Shown here: positions 1 to 6,779 of the stretch, piece by piece
Position numbering within the stretch: the first letter of the stretch is position 1
How the letters are laid out: each line of letters begins with the position of its first letter
From: Gammaproteobacteria bacterium
GTDB taxonomy: Bacteria > Pseudomonadota > Gammaproteobacteria > QOAV01
Direction of reading: 5' to 3'
Length of the DNA stretch: 13,283 nucleotides
NCBI GenBank assembly: GCA_027067235.1
Contig: JALXFQ010000375.1
Coordinates: 1 to 13,283, forward strand
The notes under the pieces: model-generated
Told to the model about the DNA's origin: nothing
Database searches by the model: none
Seen by the model: only the letters and a program-made list of their open reading frames with translations
Made by a program: the position numbers and the translations under genes

Positions 1-1260
1 GATGGCGGCATGACAGGTGCGTCCGCCGCGATTGGTGATGATGGCGGAGGCCTTTTTCATGATCGGCTCCCAGTCGGGATCGGTCATGTCGGTGAGCAGT
101 ATGTCGCCTTCGCGGAAACTGTCCATATTGTCCAGCCCGCGGAACAGCCGCACCCGGCCACTGCCGATGCGATGACCGATGGAGCGGCCCTGCGCCAGCA
201 CCGGACCGGTTTCCTGCAGGGTATATTTCTCGATGATATTGCCCGTGCGGCTCTGCACGGTTTCCGGCCGCGCCTGCACGATATAGAGCTGGCCATCCAC
301 GCCGTCCCGGGCCCATTCGATGTCCATGGGCCGCTGATAATGCTGTTCGATGGTCAGCGCCATGCGCGCCAGCTGTTGCACTTCGTCATCGTTCAGGCAG
401 AAACGCCGGCGTTCATCCGTGTCGGTATCGACTATGCGCACCAGTTCATCGCTGCCGCCATCGGCATAGACCATTTTTACCAGCTTGCTGCCAAGATTCC
501 TGCGCAATACGGCAGGACGGCCCGCCCGCAGGGTGCTTTTATGCACATAGAATTCATCGGGATTGACCGCGCCCTGCACCACCATTTCCCCGAGACCGTA
601 GCTGCCGGTGATAAAAACCACATCGCGAAAACCGCTTTCCGTATCCAGGGTAAACATGACGCCGCTGACGCCGATATCGGAGCGCACCATTTTCTGGATA
701 CCGGCGGAAAGCGCCACGTCGCCATGATCGAAACCCTGGTGCTGACGGTAGGAAATGGCCCGGTCATTGAACAGCGAGGCGAACACCTCGCGTATTTTCA
801 GCTTGATATTGTCCAGCCCGGAAACATTGAGAAAGGTCTCCTGCTGGCCGGCAAAGGAAGCGTCGGGCAGATCTTCCGCTGTGGCCGAAGATCGCACCGC
901 CCAGGTGGTTTTTTCGCCATAGCGCTCAATGAGGCCGCTATAGGCCGAATCTATGGCCTGCTCCACGTCCGGCGGAAAAGGCACCTGCATAATCCAGCCA
1001 CGTATGTCGGCGCCGGCCTGCTGCAAGGCGGCGACATCATCCACATCCAGTTGCTCGAGCCGCCCGGCAATGCGGTCGGCAAGACCATGCGCCTGCAGAA
1101 ACTGGCGATAGGCGTCAGCGGTAGTGGCAAAGCCGCCGGGTACTTTAACGCCCAGATCCCCCAGATTCTGCAGCATTTCACCCAGGGAGGCATTTTTGCC
1201 GCCCACCCGCGGCACATCGCCCATGCCCAGTGTTTCCAGCGCAACCGTGTAACTGTCCAT
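1..1260 (-). CDS. ppsA: Phosphoenolpyruvate synthase, N-terminal part (3' end outside window)
   Basis: Cytosolic gluconeogenic enzyme that converts pyruvate, ATP and water to PEP, AMP and phosphate. Reading the minus strand from the ATG at 1260-1258 gives 420 codons beginning MDSYTVALETLGMGDVPRVG, followed by the family's GGKNASLGEM-type segment and, near residue 140, WAVRSSATAEDLPDASFAGQ, the ATP-grasp nucleotide-binding signature. The last residues in the window are GGRTCHAAI: H417 is the phosphohistidine of the swivelling domain and T415 the Thr targeted by PpsR (E. coli H421 and T419). The PEP/pyruvate-binding C-terminal half lies beyond position 1. The start is supported by an ACAGGAGT ribosome binding site directly before the ATG and by a normal N-terminus. 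It lies 26 bp downstream of ppsR on the same strand, so the two are probably one transcript. Identity is very secure. Confidence 0.97.
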   Translation of the reverse strand, partial: MDSYTVALETLGMGDVPRVGGKNASLGEMLQNLGDLGVKVPGGFATTADAYRQFLQAHGLADRIAGRLEQLDVDDVAALQQAGADIRGWIMQVPFPPDVEQAIDSAYSGLIERYGEKTTWAVRSSATAEDLPDASFAGQQETFLNVSGLDNIKLKIREVFASLFNDRAISYRQHQGFDHGDVALSAGIQKMVRSDIGVSGVMFTLDTESGFRDVVFITGSYGLGEMVVQGAVNPDEFYVHKSTLRAGRPAVLRRNLGSKLVKMVYADGGSDELVRIVDTDTDERRRFCLNDDEVQQLARMALTIEQHYQRPMDIEWARDGVDGQLYIVQARPETVQSRTGNIIEKYTLQETGPVLAQGRSIGHRIGSGRVRLFRGLDNMDSFREGDILLTDMTDPDWEPIMKKASAIITNRGGRTCHAAI

Positions 1261-1286
1261 ACTCCTGTCCTCGTGGCGGGTTGATG

Positions 1287-2117
1287 TCAAGTCTGATCAA
1301 GACGGGATTTCTTCACTTTCATCACTGCTCCGGCCAGTTCCTCGATGGAAGTGTCGGTGGAGTCGAAATAAGGGATGCCGGCCTGCTGGAACATTTGCTC
1401 GGCGATACGCACCTCGCGCTTGCAATAGGCCAGCGATGCGTAATGACTGCCGGGCCGGCGTTTCTCGCGGATGTGACTCAGCTGCACCGCGGAAATGGTC
1501 AGGCCCACCAGTTTGTCTTTCCATTTCAGCAAAACACGCGGTAGCCGCTCCGCATCCAGCTCTTCCGCGGTCAGCGGATAATTGCCGGCGTACAGGGAAT
1601 GATTCAGGGCCAGATACAGGCTGGTCGGCGTCTTGCCGGAGCGCGATACACCGACCAGGATGATCTGCGCCTCGTCATACTGGTCGGGCCGCACACCATC
1701 GTCGTGAGTCAGGGCATAGTCAATGGCGTCCAGCCGCCGCATATAGCTCTGGCTACCGAGAATATCGTGGGATTTACCTTGCGTATGCGCGGATTTCACA
1801 CCCAGGCATTTTTCCAGCGGATCGAGAAAAGTACCAAACAGATTGATGACGCAGGCATCAGTGGCGCCGATGATGGCCTGCAGTTTCTCGTCTACCAGGG
1901 TGCTGAACACTACCGGCTGATGCGCATTGCCGGCTGCTGCCGCGTCGATGGCGGCCGCCACGGCGACGGCTCTGTCAACATCATCGACGAACGGATGCAG
2001 CAGGCTGTCAAATGCGAAACCGGGAAACTGGGCGAGCAGGCTCTTGCCGTAGGATTCGGCGGTAAGACCGGTGCGGTCGGAAACAAAGAACACTGTGCGC
2101 TTTGGCTTTGGCTGCAT
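1287..2117 (-). CDS. ppsR: PEP synthetase regulatory protein (kinase/pyrophosphorylase, DUF299)
   Basis: Bifunctional regulator of PEP synthase. In this family it phosphorylates the Thr two residues before the catalytic His of PpsA using ADP, and removes the phosphate by a Pi-dependent pyrophosphorylase reaction. The product is 276 aa with the ATG at 2117, close to the usual 277 aa. Visible hallmarks are the N-terminal RTVFFVSDRTGLTAESYGKS segment, a P-loop-like VGVSRSGKTPTSLYLA segment near residues 150-165 followed by NYPLTAEELD, and the C-terminal YFDSTDTSIEELAGAVM segment. An upstream in-frame GTG at 2162 would add 15 unconserved residues, so the ATG is preferred although its ribosome binding site (GGAAAA) is weak. 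It is encoded immediately before ppsA, its substrate. Nothing links it functionally to the CRISPR genes. Confidence 0.96.
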   Translation of the reverse strand: MQPKPKRTVFFVSDRTGLTAESYGKSLLAQFPGFAFDSLLHPFVDDVDRAVAVAAAIDAAAAGNAHQPVVFSTLVDEKLQAIIGATDACVINLFGTFLDPLEKCLGVKSAHTQGKSHDILGSQSYMRRLDAIDYALTHDDGVRPDQYDEAQIILVGVSRSGKTPTSLYLALNHSLYAGNYPLTAEELDAERLPRVLLKWKDKLVGLTISAVQLSHIREKRRPGSHYASLAYCKREVRIAEQMFQQAGIPYFDSTDTSIEELAGAVMKVKKSRLDQT

Positions 2118-2583
2118 GTTTTCCGCGTCTGGCGAACTGTCGCTGGAAACACCCCGCAACACCGGAGCGCCCGGCGCGAATCAGGCCAGTGCGGTTTCCT
2201 GTTGACTCCTGTTACCCGCGATCATACGCCATTCGACGGCCAACAGGCGACACCTGAACAACGGTTCCGGGCGGAAATCTTGCAGCACGCTGATTTCATC
2301 GGGAGCCAGCGGTGGACGAGATGCCGAAATGCCGCAGGAATGGAGGCTGGAGCCGGAGTCGAATCGGCGTACACGGCTTTATGGTCTGCCGACTGATCTA
2401 ACAGAAACTGTGTTTTTGAAATCGGCTAATCGACCTGGAAACCGCGTTTTCCGCTTCCGTGGTTGAAAAAGTCCAGGGAAGTACTTATTCAACATCCAGC
2501 TAGGGTATACAGCGGCATCGACCGCACTTCCGAGCCTTCATGCTTTACCCACATGAACCTATAGCATTAAATTTAGACATCGA
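2118..2583. other. Intergenic region between ppsR and the CRISPR operon
   Basis: About 545 bp separate the divergent ppsR and cas6 starts, and I see no credible protein gene here. The left part (2118-2340) is GC-rich and must hold the ppsR promoter. A TATGAT hexamer on the minus strand (2226-2221) could be its -10, but I find no matching -35. A tRNA-like remnant lies at 2341-2385. From about 2560 the sequence becomes AT-rich and leads into the FNR-type promoter of the cas operon. No CRISPR repeat, leader-like array or transposon end is visible. Confidence 0.6.
2341..2385 (-). pseudogene. Degenerate tRNA 3' fragment (tRNA-Cys-like)
   Basis: On the minus strand this ends in TCCAGCC-T-CCA, a 7-nt acceptor strand, discriminator base and encoded CCA. 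It is preceded by a T-arm GCCGA-TTCGACT-CCGGC (2368-2352) and by CCGTGTAC, as in the anticodon 3' strand and variable loop of gammaproteobacterial tRNA-Cys from memory. It is not a working gene. The invariant 53-61 pair is A-C (A at 2364), the anticodon loop region reads GACCATAAAG, with no GCA anticodon and no normal 7-nt loop, and no 5' acceptor strand GGCTGGA or D-arm lies upstream. A 3' tRNA piece of this size is typical of an att scar left by a tyrosine-recombinase element, but no integrase is in the window. The Cys assignment is tentative. Confidence 0.5.
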
Positions 2584-2597
2584 TTGATACAGATCAA
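2584..2597 (+). promoter_or_regulatory. FNR/Anr-family binding site
   Basis: TTGATACAGATCAA is an exact match to the FNR/Anr consensus TTGAT-N4-ATCAA. Its centre, 2590.5, is about 41 bp upstream of the start expected from the -10 at 2619-2624, the position of class II FNR-activated promoters. The DNA 17 bp before that -10 (AATAAA) is not a -35 element, as expected for an activator-dependent promoter. It faces cas6; ppsR is about 470 bp away on the other side. Dnr- or Crp-like relatives that read a similar motif cannot be excluded. Confidence 0.8.
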
Positions 2598-2618
2598 TAA
2601 AAAAACAGTCGGCCACGA

Positions 2619-2624
2619 TAAAAT
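2619..2624 (+). promoter_or_regulatory. -10 element of the cas operon promoter
   Basis: TAAAAT matches TATAAT at five of six positions. The expected start is near 2631, giving a leader of about 31 nt that includes the AGGGAGGGAG ribosome binding site before cas6. Its spacing to the FNR-type dyad supports an activated class II promoter. The start site is predicted from spacing only. Confidence 0.6.
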
Positions 2625-2644
2625 GCGCGTTTGCGTCACGCCAA

Positions 2645-2654
2645 AGGGAGGGAG
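2645..2654 (+). promoter_or_regulatory. Ribosome binding site of cas6
   Basis: AGGGAGGGAG lies 8 nt before the ATG at 2663. Its spacing to the second in-frame ATG at 2672 is 17 nt, too long, so it decides the start of cas6 at 2663. Confidence 0.75.
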
Positions 2655-2662
2655 TTCACGCA

Positions 2663-3604
2663 ATGCACGGCATGACACGCCCTGAGAAAGCGTCGAAACG
2701 GGTGAATTTCGACCAGTTCACCATCGGCGCTTTTGCTTTTTCATTGCGCCTGCGCGACTCGGTCAAACCACCCCGGGATCCGGCCGATCTGTTCCACCGG
2801 ATTCTCGGACGCGCCCTGCGGCAGACCAGCCCAAGCATCGGGCGCTGGCTCTACCACCCACCCAGGCCCGACTACTGGGAAGCCACCCACAAAACGCCAG
2901 CCAAACCATTCCTGATCATTCCACCCGCCGCTCAAAAAGGCATTTGGAGAAAAAACGAACAAATCCATCTCGGCATCACCCTTTTCGGCAACGCTCGACA
3001 ACATATCAACGTCATCTACGCGGCGTTGGAAACGATGGATAACGGTAGCGGGTTGCTCGGCAACAAACAGGGACGCTTCCATATCGACCGGCTGGAACAG
3101 CTGACCCTCACTGAGCCGAAAACACTCTTCGCCAACAATAGCTGGATCACCGAACCTGATACCGTGACAGCGGCGGACATCATCACAAACGCCCCCGCCG
3201 CCGACGCAGTGACGCTTGAATTACTCACGCCCATGCAGATCAGGAAGAATGGCGAACTCATCACCAATGCACCACCGCTAACCGCCGTCATCGAACGCAT
3301 CATTGGTCGAGCCAACACGCTATCCACCCTCTATTGCGGCGGCCTGCTCACCCCGCCACACGAAAAAACCGCACTCGCCGCCCTGGCCCGCGCCACCACA
3401 ATCGAAGCCGACCACACGCGTCCCCTGCGCCCCGGCTCCAAACTCGGCGGCATCACTGGCAACTTCCGCTACCGTCCCATCCCACCCACCCTCGTCCCGT
3501 GGCTTGCGCTGGGTCAGTGGATCGGGGTGGGCGGGAAGACAAGCTACGGGAACGGGTTGTATCAGCTATCGGGGGAATTGGAGGCACTGGAGGAACACCT
3601 ATGA
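2663..3604 (+). CDS. cas6: Cas6 family pre-crRNA processing endoribonuclease
   Basis: Predicted metal-independent RNase that cuts CRISPR repeats to release crRNA. The product is 313 aa. The N-terminal ferredoxin-like half has ADLFHRILGRALRQ (residues 41-54), the family's 'HG-x-LG-x-ALR' region, followed by the KPFLIIPP block. A central GITLFG and GSGLLGNKQGRFHIDRL segment follows. The C-terminal RAMP half has GGITGNFRYRP and the glycine-rich loop LGQWIGVGGKTSYGNG (283-298), diagnostic for the Cas6 (PF10040) group. H45 is a candidate catalytic His, not proven. It is the first gene after the FNR-type promoter and overlaps the next gene by ATGA at 3601-3604. The repeat it would process is not in this window. 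Confidence 0.9.
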   Translation: MHGMTRPEKASKRVNFDQFTIGAFAFSLRLRDSVKPPRDPADLFHRILGRALRQTSPSIGRWLYHPPRPDYWEATHKTPAKPFLIIPPAAQKGIWRKNEQIHLGITLFGNARQHINVIYAALETMDNGSGLLGNKQGRFHIDRLEQLTLTEPKTLFANNSWITEPDTVTAADIITNAPAADAVTLELLTPMQIRKNGELITNAPPLTAVIERIIGRANTLSTLYCGGLLTPPHEKTALAALARATTIEADHTRPLRPGSKLGGITGNFRYRPIPPTLVPWLALGQWIGVGGKTSYGNGLYQLSGELEALEEHL

Positions 3605-5253
3605 CAAAACGCCGGGAACCCTTGATGCTCGTCACTGGCAAGGACCAAAGTGCTTTCAGCCGTTTTGTTTTACCCTTTGCCTGGGAAAAACAGCAAGACA
3701 GCCCGGGCAATCCCGGCGACAGCAAACCGTATTACGCGCCGGTTGAAAAACAGGCGTTCAAGCAGCGCTATACCTACTTTACTCGCGAGACCGGACGCGT
3801 CCTGTTCGAGCGCGCCCGCTGGTTAGAGCTTCGTTATTCAGGTGATGCGCCGTGGAACGAGAAACAGACAGTACATTTGACCAAGGGGAAACCAATCATT
3901 GCCCGCATGGACTGTCCCCGCCTAGTATTGTTTGAATGCGATTGTCAGTCGACCTCAACCCTGTTGCAAACCGGTTTCCTGCTGGTGGACATATATTTGG
4001 AGCCACAAGAAGGCGATGCACCTACACCTACATTGGATGACCTGCTGCTGTTCAATGAATTCTTCCGGTATGTATTCAGGCCCCATAAAAACCATTTCGA
4101 GGCCGATAAAGCACCATATTTTCGCGCCATGTTTCCTGACGCAGTTGCCAGTTATAACTCCGATAATACTGATAGCGAACTCGTTAAGCGGTATAAGAAT
4201 AGCGATTCGTTATCGAATGATGAAATTCACAAGATATATTTCGATCGCTGGGCCGAACTGCTGAAATACCCGGTGGAATCAGACGGCAAGCACTATCGCA
4301 TCGTTAGCGATGAGGATATCGATGCAGCCCTGGATCATATCCAGAACCCAGCTGAAAATCCTGACCGGGGCTTTTTGACTTACGCCGACAATCGCACCTA
4401 TGTCTGGTCGGCGGCGGTTCTGAAAAACGGCGTGCAGGAATTGCAGAATATGGCCCGCAGTGATTCCAGCAAGGCGGCGGATTGCGGCCACTGGGTAAAG
4501 CTACTCAACGTGGACACGCCCGGTGAAACCCCTGGCAAAACGCATCACGGCCCCGACCGGTTTGAACGTAAATGGGCAGACAAACGGACCTACAAACGCT
4601 GGGAGTCCCGGGGCACCTGGTATGGGTTTTCGATCCACAGTGGCGTGATGTTCGCGAAGCATCCGAGTAAAGAGGATGACATACCCGTGGTCGATCATTT
4701 TTCCACTTTCTATTTTGACATCGTGCTGCTGCTGTTCTATCTGCGGGCCAGTCTGTTCCGGTTCAGCAATGAAATTGGCCGTCTGTTCGATCAGGGGAAA
4801 CTGGACGAGACCGAGTTCGAAAAAATCCGCAAGGCATTCGCCCAGTTCACCATCCATTACCAGTTCCCCACCCTGTCAAACCAGCAGCAGGCTGTTGAAA
4901 TGTATAGTCTGGCACGGAAGCATTTTGATGTTGAACCCCTGTTTGATGAGATCAAGGCTGAAATACATGAGACCTATGAATACCTGGAGACCAAACGCGC
5001 CAATAGTTTGGCAGATACGGCGAACAACATTGCCCGCTGGGGCATCCCATTTACTGCCGGGGCACTGGTTACCGGCATATTCGGCATGAACATCCATGAT
5101 TTCAACCTAGTGTCATGCTGGCCATGGATCGGAGGCGAATGCGCGCCTGACAAGGAAGCCTTTTCACTGTTGATCGTCATAGCCATTACCACATTTTTCG
5201 TTTTCGGGTTGATCAGGTGGCTAACTCGGGATAAGCAGACCCGGGACAAATAG
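3601..5253 (+). CDS. corA: CRISPR-associated CorA-like membrane effector
   Basis: Predicted inner-membrane effector of the type III system, 550 aa (classical CorA transporters are about 320 aa). The long soluble N-terminal part (residues 1 to about 475) has mixed sequence, then long helices such as DHFSTFYFDIVLLLFYLRAS. The C-terminus has two membrane segments: about 478-494, ending in the CorA signature GMN (495-497), and about 519-540, followed by a basic tail RWLTRDK. The loop between them lacks the MPEL motif of Mg2+ transporters and carries C506 and C514. CorA homologues beside type III cas genes are known; in Bacteroides fragilis one binds SAM-AMP made by Cas10. The start is set by GGAGGA six bases before an ATG that overlaps the cas6 stop. 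Membrane permeabilisation as the outcome is inference. Part of the gene is more AT-rich than the cas genes downstream. Confidence 0.88.
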   Translation: MTKRREPLMLVTGKDQSAFSRFVLPFAWEKQQDSPGNPGDSKPYYAPVEKQAFKQRYTYFTRETGRVLFERARWLELRYSGDAPWNEKQTVHLTKGKPIIARMDCPRLVLFECDCQSTSTLLQTGFLLVDIYLEPQEGDAPTPTLDDLLLFNEFFRYVFRPHKNHFEADKAPYFRAMFPDAVASYNSDNTDSELVKRYKNSDSLSNDEIHKIYFDRWAELLKYPVESDGKHYRIVSDEDIDAALDHIQNPAENPDRGFLTYADNRTYVWSAAVLKNGVQELQNMARSDSSKAADCGHWVKLLNVDTPGETPGKTHHGPDRFERKWADKRTYKRWESRGTWYGFSIHSGVMFAKHPSKEDDIPVVDHFSTFYFDIVLLLFYLRASLFRFSNEIGRLFDQGKLDETEFEKIRKAFAQFTIHYQFPTLSNQQQAVEMYSLARKHFDVEPLFDEIKAEIHETYEYLETKRANSLADTANNIARWGIPFTAGALVTGIFGMNIHDFNLVSCWPWIGGECAPDKEAFSLLIVIAITTFFVFGLIRWLTRDKQTRDK

Positions 5254-5285
5254 CTAACCGTGCAAATAAACGGAAAGAGAACAAG

Positions 5286-6779
5286 ATGATGAACCCCTAC
5301 TATCTCCGCATCGAAGGCGTCAACTTCGACTCATTCGTGCTGGACACCGACCGCATCAAGATCGTGCGCGGCGGCAGCCTGATGCTGCTCAACAGCGTGG
5401 ACTGGCTGGAGCAGAACATAAAGCGCCAACACATCACACTAGACAAAATATCCTCCGGGGCCTCGTTCGGCTTGTTTAGGTTTGAGGCTAATAGCGACGG
5501 CGAGGCGAGCCAGGTCGCCGCACAGGCGCGCGAAACATTCAACTACGACAAGCGCTACAAACACGCCACCCTGACCATCGCCGTCCAGCCCGTGGGCGAA
5601 CCAGAGGCGTATCAGCACACCCGTTCGCGCCTGGAGGCCATCTCCCGCTGGCAGCAGATGCAATCGCCCAGCGTGGCCATGCCCGATCCCAATGAGGATG
5701 AGGTAAAAGGCGTCTGTGAATTTGACCGGGTCCGCCCCGCTACTGGCTTTCCGGTTGCGTTAATACGAGATAATGGAGACGAGGAAGAAGCGCTGATCTC
5801 TACCGCCTGCCATGCGCGCTGGGTGGAGGACGGGAAGGAGAATCGGCCATGGGTAACCGACAAGGATGGCTTCTATAAAAAGCACACTGGGATTGATGGC
5901 CTGAAATTCACCACGGATTTGCACGCTCTGGCGCAGGGGACGGACTACGGCAATCTCCATAACAAGATGGCCGTGATCTACCTGGATGGCAACCATTTTG
6001 GCAAAAAGGCACTGGCCTACTGTACTTCGGAAAAAAAGCAAGAAGACTTCGATAAGACGTTGCGCGAGGAATTTCAGGACGGAACCCTTACCACGCTGTT
6101 GACTGAAATCAAAGGTAACAGTGACTGGAAAAATGGCGGCAATATCCGTCTGGAAACCCTGCTCTGGGGTGGTGATGAGATCATTTGGGTCGTTCCCGCC
6201 TGGAAGGGCTGGTGGATGCTTGGGCGTTTCTTTGAAATCTCCAGGGAATGGAATTACCACAAGATCAGTGACGAGCCTCTGACTCACGGCGCAGGCCTGG
6301 TCTTCTGCCACCACAATGCCCCCATCCAGCCCATACTCAGTCTGGCCCGCAACCTGGGTGATCTGGCCAAGGGGGATCGAAGCGCCAACCGCGTCGCCTA
6401 CCAGGTGCTGGAGTCCTTCGACCACGCCGGGGCCGATCTGGAAGAAATGCGCGCCAAACGCTGGCCGCTGGGGGATGCAGCCACCATGATCCTCGATGGC
6501 GACGCCATGCTGGCTGCTAACGAGGCAGCGTGGGCTATCAAACAGACCGATCTGGCCAAGCGCCAGCTCTACCGTCTCGCCGCACTGGCGCAGTCCGGCG
6601 ATCTGAAATCCGCCGAGGAAAAAAGCGGAAAACTGCGCGAGGTGGCGGGGATTGAAGAAAGCGACTTGGGTAAGCTGGAAAACTGCTTTAACCCTGGCCT
6701 GTCCACCTGGCTACACCTGCTGGAGCTTTGGGACTATCTGGGACTAAAAGAGAAACAGAAAGAGGAGGGCCAGCCATGA
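5286..6779 (+). CDS. cas10: Cas10 signalling subunit without HD domain (GGDE palm)
   Basis: Large subunit of a type III effector and likely nucleotide-signal synthase, 497 aa; typical Cas10 is 650-1000 aa. It begins directly with Palm 1: YYLRIEGVNFDSF, then R28-G-G-S31, the Cmr2/Cas10 'RGGS' motif. No HD nuclease domain precedes it, so target-activated DNase activity is not expected. The zinc-finger region is reduced to CEFDRVRPA (C144) and C175-H176. Palm 2 has YLDGNHFG (D234) and the catalytic hairpin LLWGGDEIIWVVP with G295-G-D-E298, a conservative variant of GGDD, then GAGLVFCHHNAPI. The last 90 or so residues look helical, like the D4 domain. CorA next door suggests SAM-AMP as product, but this is inferred. 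A GGAAAGAG site precedes tandem ATGs at 5286 and 5289. It overlaps the next gene by ATGA. Confidence 0.9.
   Translation: MMNPYYLRIEGVNFDSFVLDTDRIKIVRGGSLMLLNSVDWLEQNIKRQHITLDKISSGASFGLFRFEANSDGEASQVAAQARETFNYDKRYKHATLTIAVQPVGEPEAYQHTRSRLEAISRWQQMQSPSVAMPDPNEDEVKGVCEFDRVRPATGFPVALIRDNGDEEEALISTACHARWVEDGKENRPWVTDKDGFYKKHTGIDGLKFTTDLHALAQGTDYGNLHNKMAVIYLDGNHFGKKALAYCTSEKKQEDFDKTLREEFQDGTLTTLLTEIKGNSDWKNGGNIRLETLLWGGDEIIWVVPAWKGWWMLGRFFEISREWNYHKISDEPLTHGAGLVFCHHNAPIQPILSLARNLGDLAKGDRSANRVAYQVLESFDHAGADLEEMRAKRWPLGDAATMILDGDAMLAANEAAWAIKQTDLAKRQLYRLAALAQSGDLKSAEEKSGKLREVAGIEESDLGKLENCFNPGLSTWLHLLELWDYLGLKEKQKEEGQP

Noticed and set aside
10..1284. A 424-codon open frame on the plus strand
   Set aside because: It is antisense to ppsA throughout, and the ppsA frame shows unmistakable family motifs. 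The composition is that of a GC-rich shadow frame.
2118..2162. N-terminal extension of ppsR from a GTG at 2162
   Set aside because: It adds 15 residues not expected in the family; the ATG at 2117 gives the normal length.
2221..2226. TATGAT on the minus strand as the ppsR -10 element
   Set aside because: No convincing -35 at 16-18 bp spacing and no extended -10; one hexamer is not enough.
1599..2396. A 265-codon plus-strand frame running from ppsR into the intergenic region
   Set aside because: Mostly antisense to ppsR, low-complexity shadow translation, no recognisable domain and no good ribosome binding site.
2341..2420. A complete tRNA-Cys gene
   Set aside because: Only the 3' part is tRNA-like; the anticodon, D-arm and 5' acceptor strand are absent and the 53-61 pair is broken.
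2439..2454. GGAAACCGCGTTTTCC inverted repeat as a terminator
   Set aside because: The stem is short and AT-rich without a following T-run, and it lies between divergent genes where no terminator is needed.
3601..5253. Ordinary housekeeping Mg2+/Co2+ transporter corA
   Set aside because: It is much longer than transport CorA, lacks MPEL in the loop and is translationally coupled to cas6.
5760..6425. A 221-codon minus-strand frame
   Set aside because: Antisense to the palm region of cas10, where the plus frame carries DGN and GGDE motifs.
5286..6779. GGDE protein as a diguanylate cyclase
   Set aside because: The RGGS Palm 1, the DGN palm 2 strand and the flanking cas genes fit Cas10. The flanking sequence is not that of a c-di-GMP cyclase domain.
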